Positions 18,453 to 27,526 of a DNA stretch of 64,000 bases are shown here, one piece after another. Each line of letters begins with the position of its first letter. Position 1 is the first letter of the stretch. The notes under the pieces were generated by a model. The model saw only the letters and a program-made list of their open reading frames with translations. It did no database searches and had not been told where the DNA came from. Position numbers and translations under genes: made by a program. The DNA is from Marinobacter sp. B9-2 (GTDB lineage: Bacteria > Pseudomonadota > Gammaproteobacteria > Pseudomonadales > Oleiphilaceae): positions 1-64,000 of the forward strand of contig PYVH01000005.1 in the NCBI GenBank assembly GCA_003030785.1, given 5' to 3'.

Positions 18453-19966
18453 CCACCGTTGTCTGGTTCAAACGGGACCTGCGTACCCGGGATCATGCCC
18501 CCCTGGTGGCAGCGGCCAGCCTGGGGGAACCGGTCATACCGCTGTACGTTATCGAGGACGAGTACTGGCAACTGCCGGACACCAGCGGTCGACAGTGGGC
18601 GTTTATCCGGGATTCTCTGGACGATCTGGACCGACAGTTACGAAAGGCCGGCAGCCAGCTGCTGGTGATGAGAGGGTCGGTGGTCGATGCGCTGAAGCAG
18701 CTTCGGGCCCGCGAGGGCATCAACCGCATCTTCTGCCATCAGGAAACCGGCGGACACTGGACCTTCGAGCGTGACACGGCGGTGATTGGCTGGTGCTCAG
18801 AGAACCAGGTGGAATTCCGGGAATGGAACCAGTTCGGTGTGGTGCGACGCCTGACCGACCGGGATGTCTGGGACAAGGCCTGGACCGAGCTGATGCGCCA
18901 ACCTGTATTGGAAGCCCCGGCGAAAATGCCGGAAATGAAAGCCATCGAGGCCAGTGTGAGTGGCCGCGGCAGTCTGGACTTTAGACTGCCGGATAGCTGC
19001 CCGGACCGCCAGGTTGGCGGCAGCGCGAGAGGCGAAAAACTGCTCGCTTCTTTCCTGGATCGCCGCTGCGTCGGCTACCAGTACAACATTTCCAGCCCGA
19101 ACACCGCGGTCAGGGCCTGCTCGCGCCTCAGCCCGCATATCGCCTACGGCACCGTCAGCCTGAGGGAGATTTACCAGGAGGCCAAGGCCACCGGCAATCA
19201 CCGCAATACCCTGCCCCGGAAAAAGAAAAGCCTGACCAGTTTCCGGTCGCGATTGCACTGGCACTGCCATTTTATCCAGAAACTGGAGGACGAACCGGAG
19301 CTGGAATTCCGGGCGATGCACCGGGAAATGGAGGCGCTAAAAACCGGGCCCAATGATACCGAACGCCTGCAGCGCTGGCAGGAAGGCCAGACGGGCTGGC
19401 CCCTGGTGGACGCCAGCATGCGTGCCCTGAGTCATTCGGGCTGGATCAACTTCCGGATGCGGGCCATGCTGATGGCGATCGCCAGTTACCAGCTGTGGCT
19501 GCACTGGCGCGATCCCGCCCTTCACCTGGCCCAATTGTTTACCGATTTCGAGCCGGGCATTCACTACTCCCAGACACAGATGCAGTCCGGCCTGACCGGA
19601 ATCAACGCCCTGCGCATCTACAACCCGGTGTTGCAAAGCCGGAAACTGGACCCCGATGGCGAGTTCATCCGGCGCTGGATACCCGAGCTGGCTGGCGTGC
19701 CCAGTGAAATGATCCACACCCCCTGGCTGATGACGCCGACCCAGAAAGAGCGTTACGGCGGCAACACCTACATCCCGCCGGTGTGCGATCATGAACAGGC
19801 GGCCCGGGTTGCCCGTAAGGCGGTTGGCGACTTTCGCAAGCAGCAGGTCAGCAAGACAGAAACAGATCGGGTGCTGCTACGACACGGCAGTCGCAAGGGA
19901 CCTGTTCAGAAACGCCCCCGCGTGCCATCGAAGCAGCAATCCGATCAGCTGTCACTGTTCGACTAG
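18449..19966 (+). CDS. cryptochrome/photolyase family FAD-binding protein
   Basis: The 505-residue product starts [12 protein letters not shown], the usual photolyase N-terminal Rossmann strand, and has a C-terminal FAD-binding helical domain. Examples are [22 protein letters not shown] and the [15 protein letters not shown] segment. It is expected to use FAD for blue-light signalling or pyrimidine-dimer repair. The C-terminus ends in a basic, Gln-rich tail. The ATG at 18449 overlaps the DUF2256 stop. It belongs to a different branch from the FeS-type photolyase at 5487. Confidence 0.85.
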   Translation: MTTVVWFKRDLRTRDHAPLVAAASLGEPVIPLYVIEDEYWQLPDTSGRQWAFIRDSLDDLDRQLRKAGSQLLVMRGSVVDALKQLRAREGINRIFCHQETGGHWTFERDTAVIGWCSENQVEFREWNQFGVVRRLTDRDVWDKAWTELMRQPVLEAPAKMPEMKAIEASVSGRGSLDFRLPDSCPDRQVGGSARGEKLLASFLDRRCVGYQYNISSPNTAVRACSRLSPHIAYGTVSLREIYQEAKATGNHRNTLPRKKKSLTSFRSRLHWHCHFIQKLEDEPELEFRAMHREMEALKTGPNDTERLQRWQEGQTGWPLVDASMRALSHSGWINFRMRAMLMAIASYQLWLHWRDPALHLAQLFTDFEPGIHYSQTQMQSGLTGINALRIYNPVLQSRKLDPDGEFIRRWIPELAGVPSEMIHTPWLMTPTQKERYGGNTYIPPVCDHEQAARVARKAVGDFRKQQVSKTETDRVLLRHGSRKGPVQKRPRVPSKQQSDQLSLFD

Positions 19967-19980
19967 ACCGCTTACCCGCA

Positions 19981-20508
19981 TCAGTTGCGGTTCAGTTGCC
20001 GCTGATGCTCCAGCATTTGCTCCATCATCATCTGCATCTGGTTCATCCGGTTTTCCATCATTTCCAGGCGCTGCTCGTTGTCCATCCCCGGACCACCAGA
20101 ACGGTTGCCCTGGGCATGGCCAGACTGCTTTTTACCCTGGCCTTGATTGTTCATCATGCCCTGGTTGTTCATCATGCCCTGGCCATTACCCATCATTCCC
20201 TGACCATTGCCCATCATGCCCTGGCCCATCATCCCGGGGCCCATCATGCCGCCACGCATCATCTGCATGTGCTCCTGCATGTATTCCATGTGTTGCTCGC
20301 GCAGTCTCTGGCGTTCAGCGTTGGAGTCGGCGTTTCGCATTTCCTGCATCATGGCCTGCATGCGTGCCATGTTTTCATTCATCTGCTGCACTTGTTCCTG
20401 ATTCATCATGCCAGCACCTGGCATTTGCCCGGAGTTGTCCTGAGCAAAAGCAAAGGCAGGCAAGGCGACGAACACGGAACACGCAACGAAACGACCTAAT
20501 CTGTTCAT
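19981..20508 (-). CDS. methionine-rich exported protein, possible metal binder
   Basis: The 175-residue product has a signal peptide (residues 1-22, ending AFAFAQ). The mature part is rich in Met, Gln, Asn and Gly, with repeated GMM(G/N)(N/Q)G units in the middle and Met-spaced coiled-coil stretches at both ends. A strong AAGGAGG site fixes the start at 20508. Met-rich periplasmic proteins often bind Cu(I) or Ag(I), and the metal-gene remnants next door fit that idea. No named family was recognised, so copper binding is an inference. Confidence 0.7.
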   Translation of the reverse strand: MNRLGRFVACSVFVALPAFAFAQDNSGQMPGAGMMNQEQVQQMNENMARMQAMMQEMRNADSNAERQRLREQHMEYMQEHMQMMRGGMMGPGMMGQGMMGNGQGMMGNGQGMMNNQGMMNNQGQGKKQSGHAQGNRSGGPGMDNEQRLEMMENRMNQMQMMMEQMLEHQRQLNRN

Positions 20509-20599
20509 GAGATCCTCCTTATTGGCTGCAACATTGTGCATCACCATCAGTAAAGACCATGAAACTGAATTGAGGCTGAAAAAGGACTGCGTAATCCGT

Positions 20600-20842
20600 T
20601 TAAGTCCACGCATGTTGATCTGTGTCATCTGAGGTGGGCAGCACATACCAGAAGGTATACCAGGCGTGATTACTGATTTTTTCTGGGGGTTGCTGCTCAA
20701 CGTAAAGCCAGATCATCGCCAGCACGGTTACCAGGGGCAGGGCTGCAATCAATGCACCCAGTTTGTCACTGCGCTTGGCAACCTCAGAGATCAGGACCAC
20801 CAGCGCGGCGGTTATCGCGTATTTGGTAATAAGCCATGTCAT
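20600..20842 (-). pseudogene. truncated DUF3147 membrane protein
   Basis: The 80-residue frame MTWLITKYAITAALVVLISE and KRSDKLGALIAALPLVTVL matches the N-terminal two thirds of DUF3147 proteins, which are usually near 117 residues. The match ends after WYTFWYVLPT and is followed by ten unrelated residues and a stop. The last membrane helices are missing, so this is a deletion remnant. The break, near 20635, faces the Met-rich gene region. Confidence 0.65.
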
Positions 20843-21231
20843 TTACACTTCCTCTGGCCAGGAAACATTTATTTGTTTTAATTCCTGCAAAACCGAACCG
20901 AAATGGTATTCTCTCTTCACAAACTATTCCAATACCCTCTTGCGGGTTAGTGCACGCGCAGAGCCTTTGTTCGAAAGCTGGTTTTTATGATTACGACCAT
21001 CAAGACCGCCACTCTCATCATGACTCTGGCAACCACTCCCACGAGTCTGCAGACCGGTTGAAAATGCCGGTATTCTCCAACCTGACACCTTCACTCCGGC
21101 GCCCTGTTCCCTTTGCTGGAGAGAATCCCCGCAGTTTTCGTTACCGGCTCGACCGCCCGCCGAAGCTCTACAGGATTGTCTGAGCAATGCTGCCTTAGCA
21201 GCTGAACGAGAACCCATTCTACGGAGTTACT
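20843..21231 (+). other. 389-bp stretch with a possible His-rich remnant frame
   Basis: No convincing intact gene lies here. One frame, open from 20836 to 21183 with an in-frame GTG at 20950, encodes a short His/Asp-rich stretch (DHQDRHSHHDSGNHSHES, residues about 54-71). It ends FRYRLDRPPKLYRIV, reminiscent of small metal-efflux-associated exported proteins such as CzcI. It is probably a remnant or a chance frame. Confidence 0.25.
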
Positions 21232-21405
21232 ATGCTGTCAACTTTGCTTGGCAAACCTCGCCACTGGGCGCGGGTTGCTGCCGGCGGAAACCGTTTTTTC
21301 TGGATATTCCTGACACTGGGCCTGCTCGGTCTCAGCGCGGATGCGTTGGCCCATGCCGTCGCCCAGGGCGACAAGGGGCGCTGGTACTGCTGGTTACCGT
21401 TGTGA
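21232..21405 (+). pseudogene. truncated HupE/UreJ family protein
   Basis: A frame with a good GGAG site encodes a signal-like helix followed by ADALAHAVAQGDKG, the N-terminus of HupE/UreJ-type metal permease proteins. At about 21379 the match stops abruptly and eight unrelated residues lead to a stop. Intact family members are around 200 residues or more. The break joins directly to a fragment of a different gene. Confidence 0.6.
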
Positions 21406-21577
21406 TGCCCGCGGAGTACGCGCTCGATCCGACCGGAGCCGGTCGCTTGCTGGGATTGACCGAAATGGGTGAAATCAAGGAACAGCTGGCCGAGGAAGCC
21501 GCCGCCGACGCGGAGGCCGAGATGGTTGCCGCTCAATCTTCGAGCGCACAAGGGCCTCAGGAAGTCGCGGAGCCGAA
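21379..21577 (+). pseudogene. fragment of a membrane anchor protein
   Basis: Read in the frame next to the HupE fragment, the segment gives LVLLVTVVMPAEYALDPTG and GLTEMGEIKEQLAEE. This matches the transmembrane-anchor proteins found with HupE-like genes in metal-resistance clusters. The N-terminus is missing, and the C-terminal side ends near 21577 at a junction with reversed oxidase sequence. Confidence 0.55.
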
Positions 21578-21808
21578 ATTTTCGTTGACGAACTTGAAGC
21601 GGACCCGCTCGCCATACTGCAGGACGATGGGATCGGCGTCCTCATACTTGATGCCGTTGATCAGCGCGGTGAAACCCTGCACATCTTCGATATCCGCTTT
21701 CATCATGCGCATATCGCCCCACATCATCCGATCCCGCAACGCTGCCATGAAACCTTTCTCGCCAGACTCCGCGAAGAAATCGCCCACGGTCTGCCATACC
21801 TGCAGCAA
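21578..21808 (-). pseudogene. internal fragment of a CopA-like multicopper oxidase
   Basis: On the minus strand the segment encodes about 77 residues including FTALINGIKYEDADPIVL and YGERVRFKFVNE. This is typical of a cupredoxin domain in CopA-type multicopper oxidases. Neither the copper-ligand motifs nor the termini are present. It lies in opposite orientation between plus-strand remnants, which implies an inversion or a multi-step rearrangement. Confidence 0.6.
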
Positions 21809-21818
21809 GGGGACACAC

Positions 21819-21927
21819 ATGCGTTTACTGCTCGTCGAAGATGACCGGCTGCTTGCGGACGGGCTGACCAGCCAACTGGAAAGGCGGGATTCAGCGTGGA
21901 TACCACCTCCTCCGCCAGAGAAGCGTC
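21819..21927 (+). pseudogene. N-terminal fragment of an OmpR-type response regulator
   Basis: After an AAGGGG ribosome site the frame reads MRLLLVEDDRLLADGLTSQL, a receiver-domain start with its acidic pocket. A one-base loss near 21883 shifts the frame; the next frame continues AGFSVDTTSSAREA as a normal receiver would. The rest of the receiver and the DNA-binding domain are absent. Confidence 0.65.
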
Positions 21928-22277
21928 GCCGCTGGCCCATCGAAGAGCACGACCTGAACGAGGTGTTGGGCAACCTTCTGGACAATGCCGGCAAGTGGTC
22001 CGCCAGATTCGTTGAGCTTGACCTGCAAGAGGATGGGAAAGGATTTGCCATCACCGTTGAGGACGATGGCCCCGGAATTCCTCCCGACGCGCTGGACACC
22101 CTCGGCACCCGCGGGCTGCGTCTGGACGAACAAACGCCGGGGCACGGCCTGGGGCTGGCCATCGTGCGGGAGATTACAGACCGCTATGGTGGTACCCTGA
22201 ATTTCAGCTCCGGCTCGACCGGAGGATTCAAGGCAACGGTCCATTTTCCGGGTACTACCGGGGGGATAAGGCAGTGA
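21928..22277 (+). pseudogene. C-terminal ATPase fragment of a sensor histidine kinase
   Basis: About 115 residues carry the N box LNEVLGNLLDNAGKW, the G1 box DDGPGIPP and the G2 box GHGLGLAIV, and end at the natural stop. The sensor, membrane and phospho-acceptor parts are missing. It resembles the kinase encoded at 51155-52477. Its stop codon overlaps the GTG start of the CadR-like gene. Confidence 0.65.
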
Positions 22278-22732
22278 AAATCGGTGAACTTGCAAAGACA
22301 ACGGCCATTCCTGTTGAAACCATCCGCTACTACGAAAAAATCGGTTTGCTACCGGAACCGGACAGGGACAACAGTGGCTACCGTTCCTACCGCAATGCCC
22401 ATCTGGACCGGTTATTGTTTATCAAACGCTGTCGCAACCTGGACATGGCCCAGGACGAGATCCGCGAGCTGATCCGACTGGCCGAGCAACCGGAAGCAGA
22501 TTGCAGCGAAGTCGATGCCCTGCTGGCTCGCCATCTGAATCACGTGCGGGAACGGCTGAAGGAGCTGGCGAGCCTTGAAGAAACTCTCGAGCAGCTTCAG
22601 GAAGCCTGCACCAATGGGCGCACTGTGCGCGAATGCGGCATTCTTGGCGGGCTTAGCACGGAGCTGGAGACTCCAGAGCCCGAAGACCGCCACAACCACG
22701 TTCCCCGCACCCATGGGACTCGCCAGAACTGA
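22274..22732 (+). CDS. CadR/PbrR-like MerR-family heavy-metal regulator
   Basis: The 152-residue protein begins at GTG with KIGELAKTTAIPVETIRYYE, the MerR winged-helix DNA-binding domain, followed by a dimerisation helix. Cys77, Cys112 and Cys121 match the Cd(II)/Pb(II) site pattern of CadR and PbrR. It likely activates the adjacent CDF transporter gene by twisting the long-spacer promoter at 22761-22792. The GTG start overlaps the stop of the kinase remnant, which suggests the regulator once followed a complete two-component pair. Confidence 0.85.
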   Translation: MKIGELAKTTAIPVETIRYYEKIGLLPEPDRDNSGYRSYRNAHLDRLLFIKRCRNLDMAQDEIRELIRLAEQPEADCSEVDALLARHLNHVRERLKELASLEETLEQLQEACTNGRTVRECGILGGLSTELETPEPEDRHNHVPRTHGTRQN

Positions 22733-22760
22733 CGAATCTCAAAAATTTCTGCAGCAACTG

Positions 22761-22792
22761 TTGACCCTGTAGCTACTACAGGATTTTCAATA
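22761..22792 (+). promoter_or_regulatory. MerR-type promoter/operator ahead of the CDF transporter
   Basis: A -35 box TTGACC is followed by the dyad CCTGTAG-CTA-CTACAGG (22766-22782) and a weak TCAATA -10-like box after a spacer of about 20 bases. A long spacer with an internal dyad is typical for MerR regulators. The site sits between the CadR-like gene and the transporter gene. Confidence 0.65.
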
Positions 22793-22818
22793 AGATCATC
22801 TGAACCAAGGAGGTCTTT

Positions 22819-23472
22819 ATGGCGTGCAGTTGCTCCGCCCCCGAACCCAAATCCCCTGCCCCGGGCTTTCGTAAAGCGTTATGGATTGCCTTGTGGGTGA
22901 ACCTGGCCATGTTCGTGGTGGAAGGCATCGCCAGCCTGTCATCCGGCTCGGTCTCTCTGATGGCGGATGCCATCGATTTCTTCGGCGACAGCGCCAACTA
23001 CGTTCTGTCTCTCACGGTCCTCTCCATGGGTATGCTCTGGCGCGGTCGCGCAGCCATGGTCAAGGGCATCACCATGACAGTGTTTGGCCTGGTGGTATGG
23101 GCCCGTGCCGTCTGGGTGGTTCAGGCGGGCATTACCCCGGAGCCCCTGACCATGGGAGCCGTCGGCCTGCTGGCGCTTGCTGCCAACATGAGCGTGGCCG
23201 CCATGCTGTTCAAATTCCGTGAAGGCGATTCCGACATGCGGTCTGTCTGGCTATGCAGCCGCAACGATGCCATCAGCAACATCGCTGTTATGGTAGCCGC
23301 CCTTGGTGTGTTCGGCACCGGGACAGCCTGGCCAGACCTGATTGTAGCCGCCATCATGGGCACGCTGGCTATAACGGCCGGTATCAGTGTGGTGCGCCAT
23401 GCCCGGAGCGATATCGCAGAAGCCAGGGCCAGCGAAGCGGAACCGACGGCGACGCCCTCGAGCAGCCGCTAG
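22819..23472 (+). CDS. cation diffusion facilitator family transporter
   Basis: The 217-residue inner-membrane protein starts MACSCSAPEP and has about six hydrophobic helices. Metal-site segments are ADAIDFFGDSANY in the second helix and SRNDAISN in the fifth. The pattern differs from the usual HxxxD of zinc CDFs, so the ion may be cadmium, lead or another metal. It would export metal by proton exchange. An AAGGAGG site precedes the ATG. Control by the upstream CadR-like regulator is expected from the intervening MerR-type operator. Confidence 0.78.
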   Translation: MACSCSAPEPKSPAPGFRKALWIALWVNLAMFVVEGIASLSSGSVSLMADAIDFFGDSANYVLSLTVLSMGMLWRGRAAMVKGITMTVFGLVVWARAVWVVQAGITPEPLTMGAVGLLALAANMSVAAMLFKFREGDSDMRSVWLCSRNDAISNIAVMVAALGVFGTGTAWPDLIVAAIMGTLAITAGISVVRHARSDIAEARASEAEPTATPSSSR

Positions 23473-23482
23473 TAACCCGACA

Positions 23483-24400
23483 CTAGAACGCCAGCGAAAT
23501 CATCACCGGGATAAACGCCAGGGCGAACAGCGTGGTCAGCAAAACGGTGCCCGCGGCCTGCCTTGGCGAAGTATCCAGCAACGTGGCGATAACCACGGTA
23601 TTGGCGGCAATCGGGGTGATCGAGATCAGGAACATAGCCTTGTGTACCGCCGGTTCATATATGCCCAGAAGCGTTGCATCAACCCACCAGAACACGATGG
23701 CAACCAAGGGCCAGACAACGAACTTCCCGAAGAATGCCAGGGCGGTGAAACGGACATTGCCCGCCAGGCCACGAAAGCTGGTGATGCTCATACCGATAAT
23801 CATCATGCCCAGAATGCTGTAGGCGCCGCGCAGGTTATCGAACAGTGGCACGAAGATATCCGGAATTCCGATGCCCGCGAGGTTCAGGAAAACCGCCGCC
23901 AGGAAGGCGTACACAGAGGGAAGCTTCAGCACCCGCCAGACCGAATCCTTGATGCTGTAGCGTCCTCTTGCCGCCAGATAGAAACCCACGGAGTTCTCAA
24001 ACAGTGTGGTGCCCAGCATGCACACAATGTAGAGCCCAAGGCCTTCTTCCCCGAACAGCAACAAGGCTACCGGCACCCCGAAGTACCCGGTATTCCCAGA
24101 GCCCACACACAGGGGAATGATGTTGGCACTGCCGTCAGTGAGCACCCTCTTTGCCAGCTTTAACTGCACAATTCCCAGAACGGACGAGATGCCGAATACC
24201 AGAAAGGGCAACAGGATGACTTCCGGAGAAAGCGGTGCGGCCATCACCCCTGAAAACACCACCGATGGTGTCACGATATAAAGCATGATGCCGGCGATAT
24301 GACGGCCGCTGGCCTCAAGATAGCGACCGGCAAACCAGCCCAGGGCGACCGTTACATAAAGTGGAATAAGCTTGAAGAAAAGGGCAAGGGCTGCGGCCAT
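23483..24400 (-). CDS. AEC (auxin efflux carrier) family transporter
   Basis: The 305-residue protein has about ten hydrophobic helices in two inverted halves, with the family-typical segments VTPSVVFSGV and CVGSGNTGYFGVPVALLLFG. AEC family members include malate and other carboxylate transporters; the substrate here is unknown. The start at 24400 (MAAALALFFKL) has a GGAG site, while an ATG at 24418 lacks one. It is convergent with the CDF gene and divergent from norC. Confidence 0.8.
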   Translation of the reverse strand: MAAALALFFKLIPLYVTVALGWFAGRYLEASGRHIAGIMLYIVTPSVVFSGVMAAPLSPEVILLPFLVFGISSVLGIVQLKLAKRVLTDGSANIIPLCVGSGNTGYFGVPVALLLFGEEGLGLYIVCMLGTTLFENSVGFYLAARGRYSIKDSVWRVLKLPSVYAFLAAVFLNLAGIGIPDIFVPLFDNLRGAYSILGMMIIGMSITSFRGLAGNVRFTALAFFGKFVVWPLVAIVFWWVDATLLGIYEPAVHKAMFLISITPIAANTVVIATLLDTSPRQAAGTVLLTTLFALAFIPVMISLAF

Positions 24401-24507
24401 CGGGGCTCCATGAGGCAAGGGAAAACTTCCAGCGATAGGTGCGGGAGTCTACCACCTACCCCTCCGGAGGTAACTCCCTGGCGCAATGGTGAAATATCCG
24501 GCCATGC

Positions 24508-24521
24508 TTGACAATGATCAA
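24508..24521 (+). promoter_or_regulatory. Dnr/FNR-type box upstream of norC
   Basis: TTGACAATGATCAA matches the FNR/Dnr consensus with a single change in the left half (TTGAC). Its centre is about 80 bases before the norC start codon, a usual place for an activator site. NO-responsive Dnr control is inferred. Confidence 0.75.
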
Positions 24522-24593
24522 CAGTATTATGGATGAATCTTTATATCCTAGCAGGGCAGTCAGGTATTTCACAAAGACCAAGGAGAGAGACCC

Positions 24594-26469
<1,876 letters not shown>

Positions 26470-26517
26470 CACTCGCAGGCCGGGGCCATTCGCTCCGGCC
26501 TGCCTAACCCTTAACGG

Positions 26518-27477
26518 ATGTTTACCGTGCATGCGCAGACGATCCCGAACAAGGACACCCTCCAGAAGAAGCGGTTGCTGACACGCACCGCCTTCTTCGG
26601 GCTGTTTCTGCTTGCGCCGGTCCTCAACATTTTCCGATATGATCTGACCGAAACCCATTTCGTACTTTTCGGATTTCCCCTGTCTTTCAATCTCGAACTG
26701 GCCTGGGTCACCCAGAGCTCACCGGCCGAAGTGGCCGGGCAGATCCTGTTCTGGTTCGTGCTGCCAATCACCCTGCTCGTTCCCCTTGTGCTCTGGATTG
26801 CCTGGAAGTGGGGACGAATATACTGCGGCTGGTTATGCCCGCATTTCTCTGTAGTGGAAACCATCAATCATCTGATGACCCGAATTACCGGCCGGCCGAC
26901 TCTTTACGAAGCACTCCGGAAAGGCCGGAGGGGCAAAGCGCTGCACTGGGTCGGGCTGACACTGGCATGTGCGCTGATCGGTTTTTCCTGGGCACTGGCC
27001 ATGCTGTCTTACCTGTTGCCACCGATCCCCCTGTATACCGATCTTGTCACTGGCAATCTGACCCTGTATCCGGCGATTTTCCTTGTGGTGGCTACATCAC
27101 TGTTCACCCTGGACTTCCTGTTTGCCCGGCATCTGTTCTGCAAATACGGCTGTGCCTTCGGGGTTGTGCAAAGCATTGCCTGGATGACCAACGGTCGAGG
27201 CCGGGTGGTCACGTTTGACGCCAAGCGCGCCGCCGCCTGTCGCGACTGCACCAAAGCCTGCGACGAGGCGTGCCCCATGCGCCTGCCAACCCGAAGCCAG
27301 AAACGGGCCAAGTTCACCTGTACCCAATGCCTGCAATGCGTCAGCGCTTGCCGGGAGGTACAGAAGGATAACCCGGAGGGCTCCCTGCTGAGCTGGGAAC
27401 CGGGCGAGCCTGGCAAACAGACGGTGCTGATTCCGGTGCGCCAGGTTGACCCATCTCCACGACGCAAAAGCGCCTGA
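26518..27477 (+). CDS. polytopic 4Fe-4S membrane protein within the nor operon
   Basis: The 319-residue protein has about four to five membrane helices and two short motifs CGWLCP and CKYGCA, like NapH/NosR/CcoG-type proteins. These are followed by two [4Fe-4S] motifs (CRDCTKACDEACP and CTQCLQCVSAC). Such proteins move electrons across or along the membrane. Its place between norB and norD suggests a role in NOR maturation or electron supply, which is an inference. No named nor gene corresponds to it with certainty. Confidence 0.75.
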   Translation: MFTVHAQTIPNKDTLQKKRLLTRTAFFGLFLLAPVLNIFRYDLTETHFVLFGFPLSFNLELAWVTQSSPAEVAGQILFWFVLPITLLVPLVLWIAWKWGRIYCGWLCPHFSVVETINHLMTRITGRPTLYEALRKGRRGKALHWVGLTLACALIGFSWALAMLSYLLPPIPLYTDLVTGNLTLYPAIFLVVATSLFTLDFLFARHLFCKYGCAFGVVQSIAWMTNGRGRVVTFDAKRAAACRDCTKACDEACPMRLPTRSQKRAKFTCTQCLQCVSACREVQKDNPEGSLLSWEPGEPGKQTVLIPVRQVDPSPRRKSA

Positions 27478-27526
27478 ATCCGGGTGTCTGAAATGGAAAA
27501 AGAGTTGAAATGGAAGGAGAGCTAGA

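Noticed and set aside
20100-20260. Possible CRISPR-like short repeats
   Set aside because: The repeats are codon-level GMM repeats inside the Met-rich gene, without spacers of even length.
21402-22277. 291-codon frame as a genuine single gene
   Set aside because: It joins unrelated fragments, one of them antisense, so it is treated as a composite of remnants.
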